Notes under the pieces: generated by a model
The model's database searches: none
The model's input: only the letters and a program-made list of their open reading frames with translations
What the model was told of the DNA's origin: nothing
Assembly: GCA_013146195.2 (NCBI GenBank)
Contig: CM028378.1
Location: forward strand, 77,777,254-77,841,253
Origin: Codonopsis lanceolata
Taxonomy: Eukaryota > Streptophyta > Magnoliopsida > Asterales > Campanulaceae
Direction of reading: 5' to 3'
Length of the DNA: 64,000 bases
In this document: positions 12,746-21,116 of the stretch, piece after piece
Numbering within the stretch: position 1 is the stretch's first letter
Layout: every line of letters begins with the position of its first letter
Program-made: the position numbers and the translations under genes

Positions 12746-13795
12746 GTTCTACTCTTCAAGCTCTACTCTTCTATGGTGGTGGCTTGAGCAATGGAAGAAG
12801 GGATGAGGGAAGACCAAGAGGAAAGCTTCAAGAAGCCATGGAAACTCTCAAGAACTCTCTCTCTCTCACGTTTTTAGAAGAGCCTTTAGCAAATGAGGAG
12901 TCTCAAGGCTGAAATGTGGCTTATATTGGTTGAAAATCTGAGTGGGACAAGTGTCAACATGATGTGGTTGATAAATATCTGATTTTGGTAGCTTAATTAA
13001 TCACTAAAGGTCTCTTAATCCACCCTTAAAACTTATTAGAGATGTTAGGGTATAAGTAAGGAGGGTTAGGGGGTTTAAGTGGGGTTTAGAAAAGGTTTGG
13101 ATAGAGGTTTGGGTGTAAAAGTCGTACAACAGAAAAACAGGGGAAAAATCCCGTAGGTGAACCCTGATGTTGAGGCGGGCGCCTCACTCTAGGCCAAGTG
13201 GGCGCCTGGGCTTCTGAGCCTATCTCCAGATCAAGGCCATTTTGCAATGCTCTCAGCTCTTGAGGCGGGCTAGTGATCAAAATTCGATGCGAGCGCATCG
13301 TCTAGCCCTTAAACTTGGTCTAAACATGTCCTAAATGGTTCCAAACTTATGGGAAACCATTCTAAGGTCTAACCCAACTCAAAACAAGTCGGAAACACAC
13401 CCGAACAACATTCGGAACAAGGTAGAACAAGGCTCGAATCATGCGACGAATGGTTAACGAATCAAACACCAATCATACTAGGATAACTTGGACATGGAAA
13501 AGGCTTGTTTAAACATGGTTACGACCTGAATAAAAGGCCGAGAACTCAACGAACATTTCGCACGACGAAATACAAGCAATACGAGCAACGAGGGAAAAAA
13601 TCGCTAAGGCCAAAACAAGGCAATCGAACCGGCGATTCAACAAGCAAGCATACATGATTCTAAACATGTTAAGAGCTTCATGAATGACTTATGAATGTTT
13701 CTAAATCATATATAGACTAAGTAAACATGCTCACAATCAACAAGAAAACATGAAGGCAAGCACACAATGCACATGCAAGAATCCGGGGTGTTACA

Positions 13796-14854
13796 TCATC
13801 TCTTTATGCTTACCTTCTTTCCTCTTACCTGCATGGATTTTTATTTCTATTCTTTCCTTTATTACTTATTCTTCTTGGGCTGAAACTTCTTTGTCGGAGA
13901 CAAACTATAATCCTTGCTTGCCTATGTGCAAGAAAGAAGTCAAGCTGTACGCAATCCACAATGATGCCCACATCCGAGGTAACGATGCCCAAATTTAAGC
14001 AGGGGTTTTGTGTAGCTGGGGTGGATGCGAAGGGCTTGAGAAGAATGCCACCATAAATAGCAATAACTAAGCTAGGCAATAATTGACACTCGTTGTTACA
14101 GCCCACTACACAGCAAAGTATCTATATATAGTTACACCACAAAAGGAATCAGGTCATGGTGATCAAATTATTAAGTATCTGACCAACATGTGAACCCGCA
14201 ATCAAAGAAAACAAAAGTAAAATAAATGACTAGTCATTAAACACACACACGCAAACATGCAATTGACGTCTAAAACAAATGAACAACACCTAAGGGGAGC
14301 ATGTTTTTTTTAACAAAGCTATGTATTGTTGCACAAGGAATGGGAATCCCCAATGCAATTCCATACAATTCGGAGCTACATGGAGAATAATTGGGCTAAT
14401 TGGATAGGTTGGATTGTCTAATAGTGGATCTTAACATTGAAGAATTGATTACGTGAGAGAAAGAAATGAATGAGATGAGAGAGAGTTGAATATGGGAAAT
14501 GATGGATTTTGGGGGGATTCAAAGTGGGGTGATAGAGGGGAGTGAGAAGGGGTAGGGGAATATTAATGAGGAGATAAATAGATTTAATTGGAGTCATTGA
14601 GGGGAGAGAAACATGCGATGTCAAAAGATTGTATTTGCATACCCAAATTTTACATTGCGATGCCCAATTTGGGTGAGAATTTTCCATTGCGATGCCCAAA
14701 TTTTTGCAAGGGCTTTGTCTGCATGTCTTTTATTCATTAAGGGTATCTTTGACATTTTACCCTCAAAAGTGTACTTTACCGGTTGAATAAAAAGAAAGTG
14801 GACTGGAAACGTTATAATTTCCTCGAAAGGTACCGGCCCAAATTTCTCCCTAAA
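13796..14854. other. Intergenic stretch, no gene recognised
   Basis: This is AT-rich DNA to the right of G1. It contains only short open frames with no recognisable domains. A short phrase, roughly GCGATGCCCAA preceded by CATT, recurs near 14650-14700, which suggests an old simple duplication. No transposon ends were recognised. Confidence 0.5.
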
Positions 14855-15935
14855 TGAAAGGTAAATTATGGGCCGATCTACTTTCTAAAGTTTTTTTTTT
14901 CAATCGAAAAGGACACTTTTTGGGGCGAAATGACTGCGATACCCTTAATGAGCATGAGGCCCGCTACAAAAATGCATCACGATTAAAAAAATTATGTACT
15001 ACGATTCAAAAGTTTATGTATCGCGATTCAAAAAATGATGTATCGTGATTTAAAAATGTCCACTTTCCAAAGTTTTTATTCGCTTCAGTACCGTGTTTTT
15101 TTAAACTGGAAAATGATACTTTTTGGGGCAAAAAGACTATGATACCTTTAATGAGCATGATGCACGCTACGAAAATAAATCGCGGTGCATTGATTATTGA
15201 ACCACGATGCATCAATTTTATTGCATTAATTTTTGCACCGCAATCCATCAATTTAATTGCATAGTCTATTTTTACACCGCGATACATCAATGTTTGAATC
15301 ACGATTCATCAGTTTAATTGAGTGTATTGAGTATTGAACCACGATGAATTAATTTTATTGCATTAATTTTGCATCACGATTCATCAGTTTAATGGCCCAG
15401 TCTATTTTTGTACCGCGATATATCAATGTTTGAACCAGGATTCATCAGTTTAATTACTTAGTTTCTTTTTGTACCGTGATGTATCAATGTTTGAGCCGGG
15501 ATACATCAATGTTTGCAACGCGATACATTAATCTGATGTTTTTACACCGCAATATAAGATTATAAAGAATCAGACCATGTCCTCCACCTTCTTCTTCTAT
15601 CTTCTCCGTTGTAAGCTTTCTTCTTCCTCGTCCTCCATCTTCGTCTCTACATGAAAAATCTCAACTCAGCACAGATCTATTATAGTCTTATAGTTTAAAA
15701 TAAAAAAAAATCTGTTTACTTTTCGGGAGCGTTACCCCTTCGACCTGATCCGGTAGGTCGATCCCCTTTTTGTTACGTAACAATGATGATTTTTAAATAT
15801 AATATATTTGTCAGAGATATTGAAAAAGATAATGACATTTTTAAAATAATATTTCGAAAAATAGTTTTTTGTATTTGAAAAAAATAATTGATTTTTACGT
15901 TAAAAACTTTGAAAAAAAGAATTTTACCCAAAAAA
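14855..15935. repeat. Dispersed non-coding repeat, copy A
   Basis: This stretch resembles 17860-18470 in the same order and orientation. Both open with a phrase like AAATTRTGGGYYGRTYTACTT, pass through T-rich tracts and CGTGATACAT-like units, and end with a segment containing TTTACCCAAAA. Copy A also repeats its own head (about 14878 and again about 15057). No open frame or terminal inverted repeat was found. It may be a decayed non-autonomous element, with the two copies flanking the small gene at 17205. Confidence 0.55.
15170..15560. repeat. Imperfect minisatellite of CGCGATACATCAATGTTTGAA-like units
   Basis: About ten imperfect copies of a 25-45 base unit occur here. Each has a phrase such as CACGATTCATCAGTTTAATT or CGCGATACATCAATGTTTG. 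Unit lengths vary and spacers are absent, so it is a degenerate tandem repeat, not a CRISPR array. The units are AT-rich with a regular CG dinucleotide. Confidence 0.65.
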
Positions 15936-16084
15936 CCGAGGCCCATGATCCTTTGCTTAAAATTTGGGGGAATTTCAAGTGGGTACAATTTTGAAAACAT
16001 GTTTTCATTTAGGACCACTAATTTTTTGTACACTTCATAAAACTACAAATTGCTTGCCAAATGACAAAAATGCCATTAATGAAA

Positions 16085-16245
16085 ACTCTGATGCCAATCC
16101 TTGGCATCAGAAATCAACCTGATGTCAAAAATCAACCTGATGTCAGGCATCAGAAATCAACCTAATGCCACGCATCAGAAATCAACCTGATGCCAAAAAT
16201 CAACCTAATGCCAAAATCAACCTGATGCCAAAAATCAACCATTTC
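16085..16245. repeat. Short tandem repeat around AAATCAACCTGATGCC
   Basis: Seven to eight copies of a 17-33 base unit built on AAATCAACCTGATG, alternating with CCAAA or CAGGCATCAG. The array ends next to the SKL2-like fragment and makes the start of a spurious open frame on the plus strand. Confidence 0.75.
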
Positions 16246-16289
16246 ATTTTCATCTTCTGCCAGCCACGATTGCAATACCAGTGGGGGTG

Positions 16290-16478
16290 TAGATTATTCA
16301 CAAAAGATTGTACACACCATATCGTTTCAGCAGGCTTTATCCTGTCATACAGACGGTCAATTTCCATGGCAGTCCTAAGGGATCCAGCATGCTTTATTCT
16401 AACTAACAAGGATTTCTCATCTGCATCTACAAATACGTCCTTAGAGCTTAGATTGCTTTCGTCCCCGATTTCCAATCT
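16290..16478 (-). pseudogene. Exon fragment resembling the CS-like domain of plant SKL2
   Basis: The minus strand encodes SSKDVFVDADEKSLLVRIK followed by HAGSLRTAMEIDRLYD and RIKPAETIW. From memory this closely resembles the N-terminal CS/p23-like domain of the plant protein called probable inactive shikimate kinase like 2, a chloroplast protein. The frame stops matching right after AETIW, where GTGTAC could be a splice donor, so this looks like a genomic exon and not a reverse-transcribed copy. Stops close the frame upstream of about 16480 and the next family exon is not found in the 2 kb downstream. It is therefore a gene fragment or dead gene. Identification rests on recall of the family and needs a BLASTP check. 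Confidence 0.5.
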
Positions 16479-16647
16479 CGTCGTCCATCACTATCACATC
16501 CTCATCCACGTTCACCGGAGCTGTAAACACGGACCGCGACCTCGACGGAGGCGTTTCAAATTTCAATGTTCTCAATTGCTGAAAACGGCGATCTTACCCA
16601 AGACGAGCCTCACGATCCTAAGCTTTTCTTTTTCGATTCATGATAAA

Positions 16648-16830
16648 CTAATCGTCATCCTCATCATCGACGTACCTGCAGTGGCTGTGGATTGTCGATG
16701 ATGGAAATCCAACACTCGAAGTCGCCGGAGTGACCGGGAAGTGAGCTCCGGTGAAGTAAACAGATTTGACGGCGTAAAGCATCGTCGTCGTACTCTCCAT
16801 TGGGTGAGGCTTGTTCCCGAGGAGCCTCAC
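16648..16830 (-). other. Possible first exon upstream of the SKL2-like fragment
   Basis: A minus-strand open stretch begins at an ATG (16830) and encodes a Ser/Thr-rich segment including SVYFTGAHFPVTPATSS, typical in composition of a plastid transit peptide. It reaches a good donor, CAG followed by GTACGT, near 16680. No acceptor that keeps a frame into the fragment at 16478 was found, so the link is not established. It could equally be a chance open frame. Confidence 0.25.
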
Positions 16831-17050
16831 AGCTATTCATCAGATCGAAGTGAAGACGGAATGGTGTTAATTGGGGGAAGATGATAATTGGGGGTAGTGA
16901 TGTATTTTTACCCTAAAAATGTACCTAAAAGATATGTTTAAAAAATGGCTGGATTGATTTGAAAACATGTTTTAAAAAATGTACCGGCTTGTAAATATTC
17001 CTTAAAATTTCTATATACTTGGTCCGGGAGTAAATACAACAAAGCAACTA

Positions 17051-17098
17051 CACGTGTCATAACCTAAACAAGCGACTGCCACGTGATGTAACCACGTC
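17051..17098 (+). promoter_or_regulatory. Cluster of ACGT-core motifs (two G-boxes plus CACGTC)
   Basis: CACGTG occurs at 17051-17056 and 17080-17085, and CACGTC at 17093-17098, all 107-154 bases upstream of the ATG at 17205. Such ACGT elements bind bZIP or bHLH factors, and coupled copies act as ABA-responsive elements in many plant promoters. The first reads ACACGTGTC, a strong ABRE-like context. The density suggests a working host promoter controlled by ABA, light or stress; this is inference. Confidence 0.55.
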
Positions 17099-17204
17099 AT
17101 CAGGCTCATTTTCTCACACTACTAAACTTGGTAACCCATTACCGACCTCTCCACAGTTCTCATAACAATTAAGGCTCTACAGAGAAATCTAGAGAGAGAG
17201 AGAT

Positions 17205-17444
17205 ATGGCAGCCGGAAATGAGGACGACCTTAAAAAGAAGTGGTCGTCGACGACCGGACGACGTAATTTACTGATGAGCCCAACCACCATGGCAATCGGT
17301 GCTGTCCTCTTAGCCGGTGCGGTCGGTTTTTACATGTTTTACGACAAGAACAAGAGCAAAAACAGGCTCAACGACCGTGACGTTGGCCGGAGGTTTGCCG
17401 CCGACACTTCGCCACCACCATCGCCACCGCCATCGCGTACGTAA
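17205..17444 (+). CDS. Small one-pass membrane protein, likely host gene
   Basis: This single-exon frame encodes 79 residues. Residues 1-24 are hydrophilic and basic (DLKKKWSSTTGRRNLLMSP). Residues about 27-46 form one hydrophobic segment (TMAIGAVLLAGAVGFYMFY). The tail is basic and ends in a Pro/Ser-rich stretch (TSPPPSPPPSRT). There is no cleavable signal peptide, and the basic N-terminus before the helix suggests a signal-anchor or organelle-membrane protein. The start has G at -3 and GCA as second codon, usual for plants, and follows a GA-rich leader. Codon use is GC-richer than the surrounding AT-rich DNA, supporting a real gene. Upstream lies a G-box cluster. A possible donor (GTAAAAG) overlaps the end of the frame, so a further exon cannot be excluded. 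I do not recognise the family and assign no function. Confidence 0.65.
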   Translation: MAAGNEDDLKKKWSSTTGRRNLLMSPTTMAIGAVLLAGAVGFYMFYDKNKSKNRLNDRDVGRRFAADTSPPPSPPPSRT

Positions 17445-17859
17445 AAGCCAATTCCCAGAAAGGAAATTAAACAGCTACTGTAAATAGTACTAGCATGGAA
17501 CAATATGTGTAATTTGGATGACTGTTTTTAATGTTTTTACAAATTTTATTATGTTTATGACAATATGAGTAGAATATGACCTTCCTAAATTATTACTCAT
17601 TAATTATTGCTAAATAATCTTCAGATCCTTTGTCTTTGTTATATATAACCTTGTTTGTGTGCTTATTTACCCTGTTAGATTCTTCCTTGAAAGATTACAA
17701 TAGGATTTAGAGTGCACTAACCGTGTGAACCTCGTTTCGAACCCTCAGTAATACTCCGATAATTTTAGTTAATAATATTAAATTTAATTAATTAATATTA
17801 TTTTTATTATGAATAATTTAATCAAATTAGACGTATTTTTGATGTTAAAATTTTTTAGG

Positions 17860-18470
17860 AGAAATTGTGGGTTGGTTTACTTTTTAAAGTTTATATTCCC
17901 TTTTGTTTTGTGATTTTTTTTTTCAATCAAAGAGTTATTTTTTAGGTTAAAATAACTACGATACTTTTTATAAACCGAAGGTACATTATGGAGGTTATTT
18001 ATAAAATTTTGCATCGTAATATATTAATTTAATTGTATTAATTTTTTCATCGTGATGAAATAGTTTTTGTACTGTGATACATAAGTTTTAATTATCTAAT
18101 CCAATTTTATACTATGATGAATTAATTTTTGTACCGTAATGTATAAAATATTATCTAATCTATTTTTGTAATGTGATACAAAATGATGAATCAGACAATA
18201 TCCTCCATCTCCTCTATCATAAGTCTTCTTTTCCTTCTTCCCTCGTTTTCGTCGTACTGAAAAATAATTTAATCCATGTTTCATTGTGCAACAAGGGTGA
18301 TTTTCAAATCCAATGTGTCTACTGAAGCTGTTAAAGGAGACAATGATATTTTTGGAATAATATTTTGAAAAATTACATTTTATGGTTGAAAAATAAAGAA
18401 CGAGATACTGGAAAAATTAGAAACTTTGTAAAAGAGACCAATCAAAACTTTACCCAAAATTTTAAATTGG
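17860..18470. repeat. Dispersed non-coding repeat, copy B
   Basis: This is the shorter, more diverged partner of the repeat at 14855-15935, in the same orientation. It shares the opening phrase, the T-rich tract followed by TTTTTCAATC, the CGTGATACAT-type units (about 18000-18180) and the closing TTTACCCAAAA. It lacks most of the minisatellite expansion. With copy A it brackets the gene at 17205. Confidence 0.5.
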
Positions 18471-18571
18471 GCCGTTGAGATTGATGAATTTTAGATTTTT
18501 AGTTCACTATTTAAATTTTGGCTTGACCCATAATCGGAAATTTAGCCATTAGATAGCAATTATTATTGTAG

Positions 18572-18576
18572 TATTA

Positions 18577-18640
<64 letters not shown>
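18572..18640. repeat. (AT)n microsatellite
   Basis: About 69 bases of almost pure AT dinucleotides with a single GT interruption. It directly abuts the poly(A) end of LINE L-A. AT-rich sites of this kind are frequent L1-type insertion targets. Confidence 0.95.
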
Positions 18641-18657
18641 ATTTTTATTTTTTTTTG

Positions 18658-18790
18658 AAACAGGGACGGCACCTTGCAGAACTTTATTGAAAAAAAGAAA
18701 TACAAATTTGAGGGGGACAACCAGTCTTACCAAAAACTAGGGGGGACAAAGGAACCTAACATCGAAAAAGAAAATAACTACAATAAGAAA
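18658..18790 (-). other. 3' UTR of LINE L-A with conserved terminal hairpin
   Basis: On the minus strand this reads through GACTGGTTGTCCCCCTC, an AATAAA signal, then GCAAGGTGCCGTCCCTGT and an A-rich end. The same modules in the same order end L-B (43022-43175) and L-C (61714-61857). The GCAAGG/CCCTGT arms can form a small stem around the loop TGCCGT, with one wobble pair and one mismatch. Confidence 0.75.
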
Positions 18791-19246
18791 CTAATGCCTA
18801 CGGAAAGAAAATAAACCAACGGCATCCTGTTGAAGTGCATGATGGACCTCCCCCGGAAGTTGAGTAACCGAATTAAAGTCCTTATCACTTTTAGTACTAT
18901 GAGCAACGGTTGCAAAGCGATCAGCCACGGAATTCCCCTCGCGATAAATGTGAAGAAGCTTGTTGTTACCCAAAAGATCTAGACATCTTCTGAGATCATA
19001 AATAAAAAGCCAAGGACAGCCGTGAGATCCCTTAAGAGCCTGAAATTCTGCACTAGTATTGGTTCCTGGACCATAATACCGAGAATAACCGGAGATGAAA
19101 AAACCATCAGAATCTCGAATAACACCCCTATCAGTAGCAATACCGTTAATGGAGGACCCATCAATATTAAGCTTAACATAATTAGGATCAGGAGGATGCT
19201 AACGAATCCAAATCCCCTTAAGCATATTAACCTTCTTAATCGGTAG
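18791..19246 (-). pseudogene. LINE L-A RNase H domain remnant
   Basis: The minus strand holds two overlapping broken frames of a plant LINE RNase H. The C-terminal piece (18973-18791) reads LLHIYREGNSVADRFATVAH, corresponding to the V-A-D region of the last catalytic aspartate. The N-terminal piece (19179-18979) is best read in another frame, where a D-G-S motif followed by VIRDSDG can be made out near 19150-19100. L-B (42540-43020) and L-C (61225-61600) carry the same domain intact or nearly so. Confidence 0.75.
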
Positions 19247-19255
19247 GCTCATAGC

Positions 19256-20264
19256 CTATAAACTGAGGATGCCCATGCCCGAACTGTAGGATTTCAGATT
19301 GAAGAGCCAAAGAACATCCTTTAACCCAATCAAAACTCGTCTGCAAAGAGACTCTCCAGACATAGGAACATTATCAAAGATAGAAAGACATCTAGCCTTC
19401 CATATAACCCAACACCCGTACAGAAGAATGCCCACTTGAACTGCCACAACTTGATTACGGACTGAGACACCTTCGATCCAGATTCTAAACCAGGCGAGAA
19501 ATAGACTCCCGATCTGAATTGTTACGGCAACAAACACAACGAGAAACTAAAGGAACTTGCCTTGAGTGAAGACGCAAATCCACCAGAAGAGCATCATAAA
19601 AGAGTTTCCAACCAAAAGCACTTATCTTTGTGGGAATCCAAGGTTGCCAGATCCTTTTAGCCCAAAAGAGAATAGGATGATGAGTGCAACATAAGTTCCA
19701 ATAGGCCTTCATGTCAAAATGGCCAGAGGAGGCCATGTAGAACATTAACTGATCACGAGCATTATCTGCTAGATGAATATTCTTAATAGTGGCATGGTGA
19801 TGTGCTGGAATACTGGGCAGCATTGTGGAGAGATGATCAAAGGCGTTCTTAACCGTGAGAATAATATCAATAAGGCGAGGTCCCTCCAACCTAACTCCGA
19901 CCCAATTATCATTCCAAAAAGATACATTACCTTTTCCAAGAATCCATCTACTGTGCTGCAAAAGAACCTCAATATGAGCGTGAATAGCCCGCCAGACGTG
20001 AGACGCTGCTTTTGGAACCACAAAACCATTGTCACACTTGTACTTAGCTGCTATGAACTGAGCCCATAAACTGTTTCCTTGAAGGGCACTCCAGGCCAAT
20101 TTAGCATGGAGCGAATTTTGAACCTGCACCAAGGAGCGAATACCCAAGCCACCCTCAACCACCGGTCTACAGATCATGGACCACGAGACCCAATGTATTC
20201 TGTTACTGTACCCATTGCCCAATAAAAAAATTAGCCATAGCCTTCTCAATGCGATGGAGGACAC
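19256..20264 (-). pseudogene. LINE L-A RT C-terminal and zinc-binding (zf-RVT) region
   Basis: The main frame (20264-19485) reads WVSWSMICRPVVEGGLGIRS, then a Trp-rich stretch with GKGNVSFWNDNW, then AKRIWQPWIPTKISAFGWKL and VPLVSRCVCC. These are the usual landmarks of the region after the RT fingers and palm in plant LINEs; the Cys-rich end is the zf-RVT domain. A second frame (19537-19256) carries WVIWKARCLSIFDN, the link to RNase H. The break between them is an indel at about 19485-19537. Confidence 0.8.
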
Positions 20265-20269
20265 TCGTT

Positions 20270-20734
20270 GAAACCTTGAGAGCCACTAACGCATAAATGG
20301 GAATACTGCTTAAAACCGACTTGATCAAAATAATTTTGTCACCGAAGGAAAGAAGATGGGACTTATAACCATCAATTTTCCTTCTAATACGGTTTTCCAG
20401 ATTTTCAAAATACTATCTTTTGACTCGACCTTGAAATAGAGGGAGACCCAGATAAGTCATCAGGAAAACACGTTGCACACAGCCAGACCAATTGGCAATA
20501 CATTGAGCTTTGTGATGAGAGTAGTGAGATGAGGTGTAGAAACCACTATTTTGTAAATTAATGAGTTGACCTGAAGATCGTTCATATTGAGACAAGATAT
20601 TCTTGAGGGAGAGAATAGTCTTCTTGCCCGCATAGCTAAAAAGAATCATGTCATCAGCATAAAGGAGATGAGAAATCACCATATTCCCACGACCATGTCT
20701 AAATGGCACAAGAAGCCCCTTATCAAAACCACTT
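20270..20734 (-). pseudogene. LINE L-A RT palm with YADD box, downstream of the CACTA insertion
   Basis: On the minus strand this part reads FRHGRGNMVISHLLYADDMI and SSGQLINLQNSGFYTS, then MTYLGLPLFQGRVKR. YADD is the catalytic box of LINE reverse transcriptase. The segment continues directly from the piece ending at 28914 on the other side of the CACTA element. If the CACTA element and one TTA copy are left out, the frame stays open across the join. Confidence 0.85.
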
Positions 20735-20737
20735 TTA
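20735..20737. repeat. CACTA target-site duplication, left copy (TTA)
   Basis: TTA precedes CACTACAAC and is repeated after GTTGTAGTG at 28911-28913. CACTA elements always make 3-base duplications. Confidence 0.9.
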
Positions 20738-20764
20738 CACTACAACAAAAAGGACCTTTTAGGA

Positions 20765-21116
20765 CCCTTCACATAGGACGCTTGCAAATAGTCGTCCTAT
20801 TAAAACCTCAATAGGGTGCCTAACTCATTTGGTCCTATTATGGTACAACCTAATACGACGTTAGATTCTTAGTGTCCTATTATGGTACGCCTAATAGGAC
20901 GTCCGACCTTAGTGTCCTATTATGGTGCATCTAATAGGACACACGAGTCTCGTGTCCTAATATGGTACGATCTAATAAGACGCTTAACTCTTAATGTCCT
21001 ATTTTGGTAGGGCTAATAAAACGTCTAACTCTAGTGTCCTATTATGGTGTGTCTAATAGGACGCCTAACTATTAGTGTCTTATTATGGTGTAGCTAATAG
21101 GACATCTAACTCTTAG
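20765..21116. repeat. CACTA subterminal array of 40-base units
   Basis: Eight or so units of about 40 bases follow one another, each with TCCTATTATGGT, a variable middle, then CTAATAGGAC and a phrase like CTAACTCTTAGTG. Within a unit TCCTATTA and TAATAGGA are inverted, so each can fold into a small hairpin. The array continues for about 220 bases after the solo LTR (23930-24160) in a more diverged form. Confidence 0.85.
21112..21116. repeat. Target-site duplication, left copy (CTTAG)
   Basis: CTTAG lies directly before TGTGACGACCC and again directly after GGCGTTACA at 23930-23934. It falls in the CTCTTAGTG phrase of the CACTA subterminal array. Confidence 0.93.

Larger units (their letters stand above)
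7232..13795 (-). repeat. 5' LTR of G1, split by a nested solo LTR
   Basis: On the plus strand it begins TGTGACGGCC at 7232 and ends GGGGTGTTACA at 13795. Without the nested insertion and its duplicated site (3,719 bases) it is about 2,845 bases long. On the minus strand it carries a TATA box at about 12920-12926, a GTAAGT donor (rc of 8971-8976) and an AG acceptor (rc of 7776-7777). The nested LTR therefore lies between the promoter and the donor, in the first leader exon. GC-rich palindromes are at 13172-13215. The right flank begins TCATC; the matching left flank lies outside the window. Confidence 0.85.

Noticed and set aside
15170..15560. Repeat array considered as CRISPR
   Set aside because: Unit length and sequence vary, there are no unique spacers of fixed size, and the window is a plant nuclear genome.
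16165..16701. A 178-codon plus-strand open frame
   Set aside because: Its first 30 codons are translated from the tandem repeat, the composition is erratic, and the opposite strand carries the SKL2-like coding match.
18640..18657. Possible target-site duplication of LINE L-A (AATTTTT-like on both sides)
   Set aside because: Both flanks are simple AT-rich sequence, so the match is not informative.
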